Shown piece after piece: positions 12,279 through 23,531 of a DNA stretch of 64,000 nt. Position 1 is the stretch's first letter; each line of letters begins with the position of its first letter. The DNA comes from Coffea arabica (Eukaryota > Streptophyta > Magnoliopsida > Gentianales > Rubiaceae). A program made the position numbers and the translations under genes. The notes beneath the pieces were generated by a model. The model did no database searches and was not told the DNA's origin. It saw only the letters and a program-made list of their open reading frames with translations. The DNA lies in contig NC_092322.1 of NCBI RefSeq assembly GCF_036785885.1, positions 35,981,994-36,045,993 of the forward strand, read 5' to 3'.

Positions 12279-14008
12279 AATTATCTTTATTGATCTAAGT
12301 TTTTTTTTTTAGATTTTTTGTCTAAATTATTATTAGAATATTGAGGACGATGTAATATATGGGTGGCATAGAAGGACTAAAAAAGTATGAAGGTTTAAGT
12401 GCCAAAAATTGTTAAGATAGATATTCTAATTTATCAATTTATTTATTTTTCCTTCAAAATCTTTTAGAACAAATAATCCTAAGTTGTGAGGGTAATACTT
12501 TCACTTTGAATTTTTGCCACATCACTTGTGGGGAAGGTAAGTGATACTTTTAGAACAATAGGGGTGGTAAATGATATTACTAGAAACTTCAGATAGGATT
12601 TTTTTTTCAAAGTATTCAACTTTTTGAACAACTTTAGCAGTTACAAATATTTTGAAAGGCGGACCAGTGATGAACAAAATGAGTGATTGGTTCTGACTTT
12701 ATCAGTTCAAACATCTGAACCATCAATTCAATCATTTTAATGTATTTTGAGCTTGAAAGAGTTTGAAGTGTCGGAAATCATTACGAAAACCAAAACCTCA
12801 TTGAGATTGGGACTCCTGAAGAAAAAATGGTCCAAAAAGAATAAAAGGTTCTCCTTGAAGAAAAAAATCATAACTCAAACAAAAATTTGTCTAATCCAAT
12901 TTAAACTAGCCTCAACTTCCAGAAGAGCTTTGAGGTTTTAAACCTGTAATTAAGTTAAATATTTGAATATACTAATGAGAAAAATGGATGTAAATTAGGA
13001 TAGATTGGAAAAAAGAGGAAATATGATGAAGGATTCGTGGCAAATGGTATACAAGACGAGAATTTACATCCAGCAGTAGAGGCAAGCTGGTTATTCTGGT
13101 AACCTCATCTTCTCCAACTTGCCCTCTTTTTGTCAACAAATCTCATCTTTTATGCAAGGGAGAAGGAGAACGCCAAATGGGATACATGTAGTGACAGAGC
13201 CAAGATTTTTTTCTCAGGCGCCCAAGAAGTTTTCTAAAAAAATTATTTTAATATGCTATGTTCAAAATAATTTCCATGTATTTAAATATATGACATCTAA
13301 AAATATCAAATATTAACTTTAATTATAAAGGTATGTTTAATTATAAATATACAACATAGTCAAATGAAAAATAAGACAAAAATAAACTTTTCTTATATCT
13401 TATAATATCACAAACCATCCAAGTTGCACATTATGAAAAGATGCTCCAACATGTCGCCTATGCAAAATATATATATATATATATATATGCAAAATAAATA
13501 TAAATATTTTAATTAAAAAAGATAAAAGTTATGTTAACATACACCAAAATTTCAACCCCTTTTCTTAAAAGTAAATTGAGTTTTACATTCCTTTTAGAAG
13601 TAAATTTATTTATGATTGAATCAGTGCTAAATTTTTCAACAACTTTCTTTTCTATGTATACAATTAGGCAATCATTTAAAAAATTATCTTCCATCTTGTT
13701 TTGTAACTATCTTGATTATCTTCATAATTGAAAATATTCGTTCTATACTTATAGTTGATGCAGCAAGAGTGAGAACGAGTCTAATCAATTGGGCTAAATT
13801 GTATATTTATATATTAGCCAAAAAAGTAATTGCTTTTGTTTTAACCCATTGATAATTATGAATTGGATCATTTATTATAATGTAATCAAATTGAGTCAAT
13901 TTACTATGGATTATTGATTATATGTTTACTTTTTTAAAAGTTAAATAACTAGCACAATAAATAATAAATAACTTTTTTTGAAGAAAAAAATAATTCAAAG
14001 GTGGCTAA

Positions 14009-14055
<47 letters not shown>

Positions 14056-15500
14056 AAATTATGAAAATTAGGGGGCTAACTCTGTTTTACACCCATATTT
14101 ACACACTGTGAATTAAAACTTTCAAAACACAGCCCCGCTCAGCAAACAATAGTAGATTGTGCTCTCATGCCCTAGTTCAGCTTAGAGCAGTATTAACTAG
14201 GAGAATATTTGACAAAAAAAAAAAAGGTGAATATAAGGTTTTGCATTCAATTTTAAGCCCTTTGTAAGATTTAGAATTTGTTTTGAAAGATAAGATGTAA
14301 AGTTTTGTAACTAAGATTAAGCAAAGTGAAAATAGAAAGAACTTTAAAGGTGCAAGTGGAATAAACCTTAAAAGGTTAACGTAGAGTGATTTGATCATTA
14401 GAAGTCTTGCCTTTGCTGTCTAGTCAATTATACAAGCCACATAGAGGAACACTATTGTATATAGACAAGAGGAGACTCTTCCATTTTTTTTTTTTAATCC
14501 TCCCATTCCTTCTCACATGCATTTTACTCTCTACTGTCAAGTACATAATTCGAACTGCTTTTTAACTCCAATTGTCAGGTACATGATTCAAACCTTGAAC
14601 TTGGTATGAAAAAGAATCTAAGAACCCTTTCTTGATCATTGGGACGAGATTTGATAGAGTAATTAAATGGCTATTAAAAGAACTAATTATGTTTTGTGAT
14701 GCTTGAATAGTGGTCTATCCATGAGGACTCCATGAGTTTGTAAACTGTGTACATACATGCGTATGTAAATTAATAAGTTTTTTTAATATAATTTTCTATT
14801 TTGTCAATTTTGTAGGTTTCTTTTAGGGAACCCAAGAAAGGGGAAAAAAGAAAAATAAGGAAAAAAATAAATCACAGAAACAAATATATAGAGAATACAA
14901 AAAAAAACTAAAACATCAAAAAAAAACAAAACAGAAGAAATAATATACCCAGTAAGCTACAGCCCAAATTCCGAAAAACAAAAATGAAACAAAGGCCCAA
15001 AGAAAGAAAGAAAGTTGAAAAATAAAGCGGAGGAAATGATATTTGGAATTTTGGATTACAATCATTTGGATAGAAGAAAGTTAAAGTCAGCTTTCACCCG
15101 GCATTCTGTACTTTTTAGAAGTGCCAGCTAATGGTTTTCTCTATTTTCTAAATATTCTTGTATTAAATAAGTTACATGGTATAGAACATCACCATTAGAT
15201 GTCAAGTTAAATGAAGAAGTATATAGATTGTTCAGCAAAAATATCATCCCTTTAGACTTTTGCTAAGTTGAAGAATGCAAAGAAATGCGAGTGGCTACTA
15301 AATAACCTCCTTTTATTGTATGCATTCGCCAAAATATTGTTATACATGAAAATATAATCATGTTGATGCAAAATTTACCATTTTGTTCCTATGCACTTTT
15401 CTCTATTGAAAAGTAATTGTTGCATGAGAGTTTTATTGAGGAAAAAACAGAAGCAAGTCAAAATCTTTTGTATTATTGAAATACATGAAAGGAAGAGAAA
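12279..15500. other. Arm sequence 3' of the NLR pseudogene, no gene
   Basis: Non-coding DNA mirrored at about 40800-44140 in the right arm. It contains AT dinucleotide runs near 13466-13490 and 14011-14050 and several poly-A/T runs. The paired frames 13509-13694 (-) and 42721-42906 (+) are preserved in both arms, but they are short, overlap an equally open frame on the other strand and show no domain, so they are not called genes. Confidence 0.55.
14011..14050. repeat. AT dinucleotide microsatellite
   Basis: A run of about 20 TA units. The mirrored run in the right arm lies at about 42367-42402, so this microsatellite predates the arm duplication. Confidence 0.85.
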
Positions 15501-15539
15501 AGTGAATCTCGCATACATTAAGGATCATTTGATCATTAA

Positions 15540-16300
15540 TTTCAATCCGTAGTAGCAATGAAGAAGATTTCAAAAATTGGGATCATAAACACTAGTAAAC
15601 ATCAAATCAGAATAAACTGATTTGATCTAAGCCCACCTAGAGTACATAAAAGATCTAAGCTCAATGTTTAGGATATGCTTATTTGATAGGCAGTTTGGTA
15701 ATGGTAGTACTAATACACTCAGTCATAAACTGAGTAAACAAACAATGCACATCTATTTTGACGAGGAGTTCTTTGATCCTCAGTGTCTTAGTACATTTTT
15801 GTAAAGGACAAGTTTGAGCTCTTGATCATATATTGTAATATTCTCTATTAGTAGAAATAAATATTTCTATCGTTTCCGGAAAAAAAAAACATCAAATCAG
15901 AAAAGAACATGAACAATATTAAACATCATTTCAATCTGTATCAGGAAAGAACTTCGAGAATATTTTACAAACAGATTGTGATGGATCATAAACACTATTA
16001 AACATCAAACCAGAAATGAACATGGATAACATTTTACAAACAGATTATGATGGATAATGCTGGCTTGATAGAATGCATGACTGTGCTTGCCCCTGCAATG
16101 ACAAAGTAATACAGCTGCATCAAAGTTCAAACCAAATAATTTGGTACAGATGAAGAAGGGACATGATATATCATTGAACTGAATTAACATACACATGCAA
16201 TTATATCTAACCTGATGAGTGGAATGACCACACCAAATCAAGGAGAGACATAAATGTTTCAGTCTTCACCATCTGAGGAAACCTGCTCTGGAAGAAGGAA
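15540..16300 (-). repeat. NLR 3' terminal exon module and tail repeats (left)
   Basis: Read on the minus strand, a short exon-like segment (about 16207-16284) sits between an acceptor-like TTCCTTCTTCCAG and a donor-like CATCAG|GTTAG. It is followed by a second acceptor-like GATGCAG and then several degenerate copies of a unit containing 'CATCATAATCTGTTTGTAAAATGTTCTCC' style blocks and 'TTTGATGTTTAATAGTGTT'. The same module is present at 40125-40690 and 49320-49990. It is probably the untranslated or alternatively spliced 3' end of the NLR. Confidence 0.6.
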
Positions 16301-16909
16301 AAATTGCAGTACTACATCAGTTGAATGAAGAGGCATACAGATTACCCAACAAAAATAGGTCATCTGGTTTCTTTGATTTGTCATTTTGATCAGTTTGAGC
16401 AATTAACCACTTAAAATAGCAAAATAAAACATGAAACCAAACAATAAAAAAAGTTTAAGAAAAAATTGCTTCCTTTTTTATTTCCGAAAATATTGCCTAG
16501 TAAAGAATGAAAATGTTTGTATTTCAGCATATTGTAGTGAAGAAAAACACATATTAAGTCCTATGCCCTTCCTCTGTTGAAAAGTAAAACAACCATAGTT
16601 TTTTTTTTTGGGTTTCTGTCTCCACTTAATATTTGTATGCAAAACTGTGATTGTATGTATCAATCAATTGAGTTACACTTTTCTGTATTACATACACAAA
16701 TTGGGAACAGAAAAGTGTATCTGGTTTTGAGTATCATATCAAATTATGCTTCTGCTTTGCTGGTTTTTGAGTATCATATCAATATGGAAGAAGATTTCGG
16801 AAATTGAGATTATAAATCCTTACATGAAAATTACTCAACACTGAACCCAGAAAATGACAAGAAGAAGATTTTAGAAACAGATTGTGCATCAATGTGTTTC
16901 CTACTGCAA

Positions 16910-19339
16910 TCAGAAATTTGTCAGAAAGTTATGCAGCAGACATGAATGGTTTGCCGTCGTAAACTGTTGAGAGAAACATGAATCATTATATAATTGAACT
17001 GATTCAACATGCAAATATAGTTTTATCTGACCTGAAGAGTGGAACCCCACTGTACATTCACTCTCGCAATTGTCAACTGCGTGATGAGAGGATATAAGCT
17101 CTCTTTCTGAAGAAATCTCCTCTGCTTCTGTAGACTCTTCTTCTGAGGAAATGGATGTATCAGTAAAATCATCATAATTATCAATTTCCATAATTATCTT
17201 TAGAACCTCATTGCCCATATCTATCTGCTCTTGTTGAATTTGCTTTACAGAATCTCCAACAGACTCGCGACAATCTTTCACCTCAATCATTTCAAGAGTC
17301 TCACACTCCCCTAAACAGGAAGGGACCTTTTCCAACTTCTTACATCGGTGCAAGACCAATTTCTCAAGGCGGGAAAAATTATCAGAAAATGCAGTCCAGT
17401 TGCGAAATTCCAACCCTAACAATATTAAGACTCTGAGTTTAGGGAACTCCCCTTCTTTCATTACCCATTCTTCCCCGACAAAGCAGCGATTGACTAATTT
17501 AAGCACTTCAAGATTGGGCAACTTTCCAATTGTTGAAATTTCACTCCATGGCTGACCATTATATGAGAGAGTCAACTTTTTCAAATTCAATGGGAATTTA
17601 AATCCACATCCCCAAAAACCAAGCAAATGAAGTGATTCCAGTTGACTTAAACCGTCAAACTCAAGAATCTCGTTGCAATTTCTGGTAGCTTCTCTTGATC
17701 TGTCCCAGCGTTCCATACATTTTAACCTGGGAATGCTTGGTAACTTTCTCAGTATCTTTCGCAAGCTTTGAGGGGAGGGATCAATGGCAAGGTCTAAAGT
17801 GTCTAAACGATCTAAATCTGGGGATACTTCAAGATTTTCAACTGGAAAAATAAAACCCTTTGGCCAAATTCGAAAAAGATCTAAAACACGTAGATGACTC
17901 AATGTCTTAATGTTCCAAATAGTACTTGGCAGCTCATTACCATAACCCCGCGGATCTTCTACGATAAGAGTTTCCAACCTTGAGAGGTTGGCTATCGCAG
18001 ATGGGATGTATCCTATTCCTTTGAGCGCCAGGTATCTCAAGTGAACAAGCAATACTACTTCCATCGGAAAATGATAACCAAAGCCCGAATTCCCAAAATC
18101 CAACACTCTGAGAAGTTTAGGTAACAAAATACCCAAATACTCCTCTTCACATTCAATATGAACATGTCCAGACAAGATCAAAGAGCGTAAATTGGGACAA
18201 ATAAGCGTTAACTCCCAAATTTTCAATTCTGTAGTATTGTGAACACAAACTCTTTGGGGGTTGCTTGGTCCAATAAGACTAAGAGAGGCTTTCCAACTAT
18301 GAATAACATATAGAAAACTTTCTTCTTTGGCTTTTTCCACACAAAACTCGTGTACCAAATCGTGAAGTAGACAGGCTTTGGCATCACCCACAATTCTTTG
18401 TCCGACAGCCATAACTAAACTTCTATTAACTAGAGCCATCAAGTAGTCATAAGCTGCTTTCTCTAAGCTCTTTCCTTCAGTCTGTTGCACGAATCTTTCA
18501 GAGATCCAAAGCCGTAACAACCTTCGCACATTAATAACCTCATCTTCTTTAAATGCAGCAAAGTACAGAAGGCATGACTTCAAATAATCTGGTAAATGAC
18601 TATAACTCAGCTCAAGTGTCTTCATGCAGTATTCATCCCCAAGGACAATAGAACTTAGACTTTTTGCAACTTCTTCCCACCTATCTTTTGCAGTAGTAGC
18701 AAGAATTCCAGCAACAAGGACAACTGCAAGGGGTAAGCCCCGACAAAGTTTTGCTATTTGAGATCCAACTTCACTTAGTGCTGCAGGACAATCTTCCGTG
18801 CCAAATAGCTTTCTCTGCAGCAATGTCCAACTCTCTTCGTCAGTAAGATGACGGAGATGGTGAGGCTTGCTATTAGGTTCGAAATGCAAAGATAAATCCT
18901 GGTATCTGCTGGTGAAGAGAATTCTGCTTCCATTGGCATCATTCGGCAGTGATTTTTTCAACAAATTCCATGCCTCAACGTCCCACAAGTCATCCAAAAA
19001 AAGGAGATACCTACTTCTCAGCAAAACCTGCCTTAGCTTCATGGCCAAATCATTTTCATCCATCTTATGATATTCATCAGAACTCTCAGAAGAACTACTA
19101 CACAAAAGCTCAACTAACAAACTGCGTATGCTATATGTTTGAGAAACACGACACCAACGACGAACATGGAAATGTGACCTAACTGAAGGAGCATTATAAA
19201 CTTTATTGGCTAATGTGGTCTTACCAAGGCCTGGCATACCCACAATGGGAACAACATCCAATTGCTTTGATCCTCTCGTAAGCCGATGAGTAATAGTTTC
19301 CACCTCGTCTTTGAGACCTACCAGATCTTCATCGTGCAT
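16910..19339 (-). CDS. Open NB-ARC/LRR remnant of the left NLR
   Basis: This 809-codon frame starts at an internal methionine (MHDEDLVG) that corresponds to residue 557 of the intact copy. It holds a P-loop GMPGLGKTT (about residues 34-42), kinase-2 LLFLDDLWD, GSRILFTSRY, GLPL motif CRGLPLAVV and an LHDLVHEF motif in place of the usual MHD, then leucine-rich repeats and an acidic, serine/glutamate-rich tail. The first roughly 370 residues match the intact copy without a difference I can find; the first change is VCVHN versus VCVHK. Differences then cluster in the LRRs. The last 60 or so codons probably read through a splice donor near 17030. Whether it is expressed is unknown: it lies downstream of a Mutator-like insertion, which could supply or block a promoter. 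Confidence 0.6.
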   Translation of the reverse strand: MHDEDLVGLKDEVETITHRLTRGSKQLDVVPIVGMPGLGKTTLANKVYNAPSVRSHFHVRRWCRVSQTYSIRSLLVELLCSSSSESSDEYHKMDENDLAMKLRQVLLRSRYLLFLDDLWDVEAWNLLKKSLPNDANGSRILFTSRYQDLSLHFEPNSKPHHLRHLTDEESWTLLQRKLFGTEDCPAALSEVGSQIAKLCRGLPLAVVLVAGILATTAKDRWEEVAKSLSSIVLGDEYCMKTLELSYSHLPDYLKSCLLYFAAFKEDEVINVRRLLRLWISERFVQQTEGKSLEKAAYDYLMALVNRSLVMAVGQRIVGDAKACLLHDLVHEFCVEKAKEESFLYVIHSWKASLSLIGPSNPQRVCVHNTTELKIWELTLICPNLRSLILSGHVHIECEEEYLGILLPKLLRVLDFGNSGFGYHFPMEVVLLVHLRYLALKGIGYIPSAIANLSRLETLIVEDPRGYGNELPSTIWNIKTLSHLRVLDLFRIWPKGFIFPVENLEVSPDLDRLDTLDLAIDPSPQSLRKILRKLPSIPRLKCMERWDRSREATRNCNEILEFDGLSQLESLHLLGFWGCGFKFPLNLKKLTLSYNGQPWSEISTIGKLPNLEVLKLVNRCFVGEEWVMKEGEFPKLRVLILLGLEFRNWTAFSDNFSRLEKLVLHRCKKLEKVPSCLGECETLEMIEVKDCRESVGDSVKQIQQEQIDMGNEVLKIIMEIDNYDDFTDTSISSEEESTEAEEISSERELISSHHAVDNCESECTVGFHSSGQIKLYLHVESVQLYNDSCFSQQFTTANHSCLLHNFLTNF

Positions 19340-19414
19340 GGCGGCAGCAAGTTGTGATGGTATGTGAAGGGAAGTCTTGTTAACTCTTTGGGTTTGACCA
19401 TTATGGATCTCGGG

Positions 19415-20890
19415 GCTAATTCCTTAGAATATTTGTATTTAAAAAAAACAACCGCCAAATACACCTCTGACATGGGTGTTTCTCATTCTATAGCGGCCGT
19501 GCAGAGTCAGCACGGCCGCATAATTAAATATTCCACCAAAATCTTGTCTGCAAAAAATTCAGTGGTGCAGAGGGTGTCAGTGCGGACGTGCTGACTGGGC
19601 ACGTCCGCAGGTGAAAAAGCTACTTCTGATCCGAGCATGTGTCAGACGCGGACGTGCTGACTGTGCACGTCCGCCGCTGACCAAACTGACTCCAAGTCTG
19701 CGCTGTGTCAGACGGGGACGTGCTGACTAGGCACGTCCCCGGAGACACAAAATCAGTGAGTAAGGCTCAGATAATATAGAAAAGATAAATAAATTAGGCA
19801 AAGGAGGAAGGAGACAGCCATGGCTGCAAAGCCCAGTTGCATGTGACGAGGAGGAAAAGAACCCATTTTGAAATAATGCCATCTGGGTTTTGCCCAGCCA
19901 ACATACGGGTCCGGTTGCCTCCATTCATTCACAGATTCCAACACAACAAAATTTTCTAGTACCATCACAGCCTTATGAGTAGTGACCACTGCTGATGCTG
20001 ATGACGGCCGATGAGGATGAGCAGGATAACCATAACGAGGACGATGACTAAGTGTATAAACCGCGCAACAGCTTTTCTATTTTTATTGCCTTTTTCTTTT
20101 CAGTCAAGGGCTGTTGATTTTTTTTTTTTGGCGAAATATTGCTGAGAATCATCGGCATTGTAGAAAGAGGGGTAACCGCCCTTAGAAACTCCACAACCTC
20201 ATTCTTTCTGTCTAATATCCCTTCTTCTTCTTCAGGGCTCGTAGTTTAGAACATAGTCAATAAAAAACCGACCCAGATATCAACCCGGTGAAACCTCGAA
20301 CCGGGTAATGAAGAAATCATAAGCTTAGCAGAGAGAAGGAGCAAAAACCCATCTCTCGGCTGCTTCGTTTTCTCAAGCTAAAACTAGACGAGCAAAACCA
20401 GACAAAAAGAAAGGCTCAGATCTGTCAAAAGGTCAGGCAAAGAGGGAGGAGCACCGCCATGGCTGCAAACCCAGGTGCATTTTAGTATGGAGAACCCATC
20501 TCAAATAATGCCATCAGGAGTTTGCCCAGCCAAGTTACGGGACCCGTAAACTCCATGCCCGATTTATAACTCAGAAAGAAAGAGAAATATCATCACAGCC
20601 TTATATCAAACAAGAAGAAGATGATGATGATGACGAAGATGACGGTGATGATCTTGATGCAGAGAAAGAGTGAAATGATGATAATAATAATAATAATAAT
20701 AACAATGCATTCTTTCAAAAAATTTAGTGGTGCGCAGCACGTCCCCAGGAGACACAAAATCGTGCTTGTCTGTTGTGCCAGACGCGGACGTATCCAGTCA
20801 GCACGGCCCGTATAGTTTGAGAACTAGCTCCTGTCAGAGGTCCATTTGACGGATTGTTTTTCTTTTAACGCATAATCTAAGAAATTAGCC
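19415..20890. mobile_element. Mutator-like non-autonomous element
   Basis: The 1476-bp insert lies inside the NLR coding sequence. Its ends are inverted repeats: the left reads GCTAATTCCTTAGAATAT and the right end reads ATAATCTAAGAAATTAGCC. It is flanked by 9-bp direct repeats GATCTCGGG (19406-19414) and GATCTCCGG (20891-20899); the intact copy has the single site GATCTCAGG. Nine-base duplications are characteristic of Mutator-type transposition; hAT (8 bp) is the alternative. Inside are a four-hairpin array (19493-19740) and a duplicated block (about 19818-19925 and 20458-20558, sharing 'AATAATGCCATC' and 'TTTGCCCAGCCAA'). It also contains CCGACCC.../ACCCGGTGAAACCTCGAACC text that could be captured host DNA. 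No transposase is present. Confidence 0.75.
19493..19740. repeat. Array of four perfect 10-bp hairpins
   Basis: Four inverted repeats each have a perfect 10-bp stem and a 7-base spacer: GCGGCCGTGC/GCACGGCCGC (19493-19519), GCGGACGTGC/GCACGTCCGC (19582-19608 and 19648-19674) and GGGGACGTGC/GCACGTCCCC (19714-19740). Spacers are AGAGTCA, TGACTGG, TGACTGT and TGACTAG. Starts are 89, 66 and 66 bp apart. Stem changes occur on both sides together. A degenerate relative lies near 20786-20812 by the opposite end of the element. Confidence 0.9.
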
Positions 20891-21465
20891 GATCTCCGGG
20901 GCATCAATCTTCAAAAGATTGATATCTCTAGAAACAGCATCCAAAGAATCTTCACATTTATCACCAACAAGTGCCAAGTCAATCAGTAACTCTGCCTTGT
21001 AAGCAGCCTCCATAACATGACTCCAGAAAGCTTGAAGTTTTCCATTCTGATAGCGCTGCTCCTTGATATTTTCCAGGAAAGATCTTAAAAATACGAGATC
21101 TTTTTGGATCATTTGGATTCTATCCTGTTGAAAACCAATTGAATCATCAGCCTCATCACACCTTGCTAGTTCCTTGAGATTTTCTAGGAAAGAATCCATG
21201 CAGCCCAACTCATTGGGTCTAGGATAATTAAATGAGGAATATGGTGATTTTAGTGGATAATTGTGTGCAACCTCTGCCACCATATATTTGAGAACTTTGT
21301 GCAAATGAAACTCCCAAAGATCTGTTTCCTCAGGCAACCCTTCTTTGATTTCTTTGACAGAAAGGGAGAGGGTCAAAATTCCTACATCAGAGACCACAAC
21401 TCCAATAAGATCCTTTATTTCATCACCTAGTTTCTCCTCCTATTTAAGAAGGATACCCAGGCATC

Positions 21466-22867
21466 CAATGTTTTTAAACTCGGACCGGTCAGTGAACCGG
21501 AAAGGTCGCCGGTTCGCGGTCCGACCGGTCCAACCGGCCGGTTCAAAGGTTTTTTTTTTTTTTTTTTTTTTTTTAGTATTAAGTACTAAGTACTAAGCAG
21601 GTTTCATTCTACACTTGAACTTTACCAACATAACTTAATTTAAGTTATGATAATAATAAATTTTCTAAAAGTTATACACAAAAAATGGAATGATAAATAC
21701 AATTAAAATATCATAATTCACCACAAGTTTTCATAAATTCATTATAAACATAAATAGATACAATCCAAATGTACACCAATTATCACAAATAAAAACACAA
21801 AAAATAAATAAATTAAATATTGAAATTCTTTTACAACCCTTAAAAAAATCCATAAAAGAGTTCAAGTTAAGACAAATTATTTGAATAGCAAACTTTTATC
21901 AGTGGCATGAAAAGCAACCACACCACCTTCACAATTTCATCAACTTAAGCTGAAAAAGTTAAAATTTTATTATAAAAATATAAATATAATTGCTCAAACT
22001 AAAAAAAAATTAAAAATTTTTTAAAAACAAATATACAGTTAAACACATAAAAAATTAATTGTTACTAAACATTACTAATTAACATGTTATATTAAATTCA
22101 ATGATCCTATACCATTAATTATTTTAAATTCAATTATCAATAGTTTCGATTATGTGCCAACTACCATATTTTTGACCAACCCGATGTTATTATTTGTAAT
22201 TCCTACCCAATTCCTACACGGATGTGCACTACTTTTGCAAAAATTTCATCCTTAATTAATCGAATAAAAATAAAACAAAAATGAGGGAAGCATATGAAAA
22301 TTGAGGGGAAAAAGAAGAAAATGCAAAAAATCAACTAAAGATAATAATATAGAAAAAAAAACCTTGAAAAGAAAAAAATTAAACTTACAAAAATGTTGGA
22401 AAACAAGAAAAGTTGAAATTTTCAACTTGTTTACAATCTGCTAAAGATAATAACCTGATAATAATTGTGAAGACTTGAGAAAATCTTGTTGTGGATATTT
22501 GGGTTAAAAATGGTTAAGAAGAAAAAATTGAAAAAAAAAAATAAGAGAAGAACTTGATGTTTTAATATATTTTTTAGTCAAGTAGAATTCTCAACAAACT
22601 TAAGTATAGTTTAGCGGTAAGATTGTCATATTTAAATTTGGAGACTCAGGTTCGAATCTTAGCTACACCATTCTTGATATTTTGTTGAAGAATTTAAAAA
22701 ATCGCCGGTTCGCGGTTCTTAAAGGTTCGCACGGTTCGTCCGGTTCGTCCGAGTTTCAACGGTTCTCCATGAACTTCCGGCTTTAGCATTAGACCGGACC
22801 GGTGACATGGCCGGTTCGCGGTCCAACCGGTCGAACCGGCCGGTCCGGTCCGGTTCTGAAAACATTG
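21466..22867. mobile_element. Non-autonomous hAT-like element 2
   Basis: The 1402-bp insert in the NLR coding region is flanked by perfect 8-bp target duplications CAGGCATC (21458-21465 and 22868-22875). Terminal inverted repeats are CAATGTTTTTAAACTCGGAC at the left; the right end reads GGTTCTGAAAACATTG. Subterminal zones are dense in CCGGTTCG/CGGACCGGT motifs and the core is AT-rich, with a poly-T run at about 21550-21574. The intact copy has the uninterrupted target near 36290. No transposase frame is present. It is related to element 9592-10183 by its ends and subterminal motifs. Confidence 0.9.
22602..22690 (+). mobile_element. Possible tRNA-derived SINE fragment
   Basis: An A-box-like TAGTTTAGCGG (near 22610) is followed about 40 bp later by a B-box-like GGTTCGAATCTTAGC (near 22651), the spacing of an RNA polymerase III promoter. 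The sequence cannot fold into a complete tRNA, so a SINE fragment nested in the hAT-like element is more likely than a tRNA gene. No target duplication was found. Confidence 0.35.
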
Positions 22868-23531
22868 CAGGCATCTTATTTCCTCATGGAGTTTTAGTAT
22901 TTGACCCTTCACTGGAACCTGAAAACTGGCATAAGATCCTAGTAGATTCATGAGATAATCACGGAGAGAACCAATAAACTGGCCTACCACTGGATCCTCA
23001 TTCTTCTGAAGGGCTAAATCATATGATGATCTTGGTTGTTTCTTCGAAGCTGCCAGGACATGGACAAAAGTTTCTCGGACTTGGAGATCAAGAAGAGTGA
23101 ACTTCTCGTGTATTAGCTGATAAACTTGTTCATCATCACTGTCAAACTGACATATAGAAATCAGGCGTCCAGCTGCAACTACAGTGTAAGTCAAGAGATC
23201 TGTCTGTTGCAAACATTCAAGACCTTGCATTGTCACAAAGCCAATGAGATTCCTTAAGAGTTTTAGCCTGTGTCTAATCGTATCCCTTAGATCCCCAACA
23301 CGTGCCACCGTAACAGGTAAAACCGCATCCGCTGTCTCTAAAAGGCACATAATAAGATCCATAACCAGTCGTGGATCTCCTGGTGAGTAATAGTCGATGA
23401 AGATGGCGGCGCATGATTTCTTGAGATCCGTCTCAAGAAACAGTTTGATAGTTTTATTGATATTTTTATCTATGTAGTAACCAGATCTTGAATCATCCTG
23501 ATAGCCACATCTTGAATTCTGAAGCAAATAA

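Noticed and set aside
13509..13731. Short frames conserved in both arms (also 42684-42906)
   Set aside because: Conservation is expected from the arm duplication; frames are open on both strands, AT-rich and without a domain.
18867..19182. Plus-strand frames identical to frames at 37087-37402
   Set aside because: They are antisense shadows of the NB-ARC region; their identity is useful only as proof of DNA-level identity between the copies.
22602..22690. Functional tRNA gene suggested by A and B boxes
   Set aside because: No complete cloverleaf or acceptor stem can be drawn; a SINE fragment fits better.
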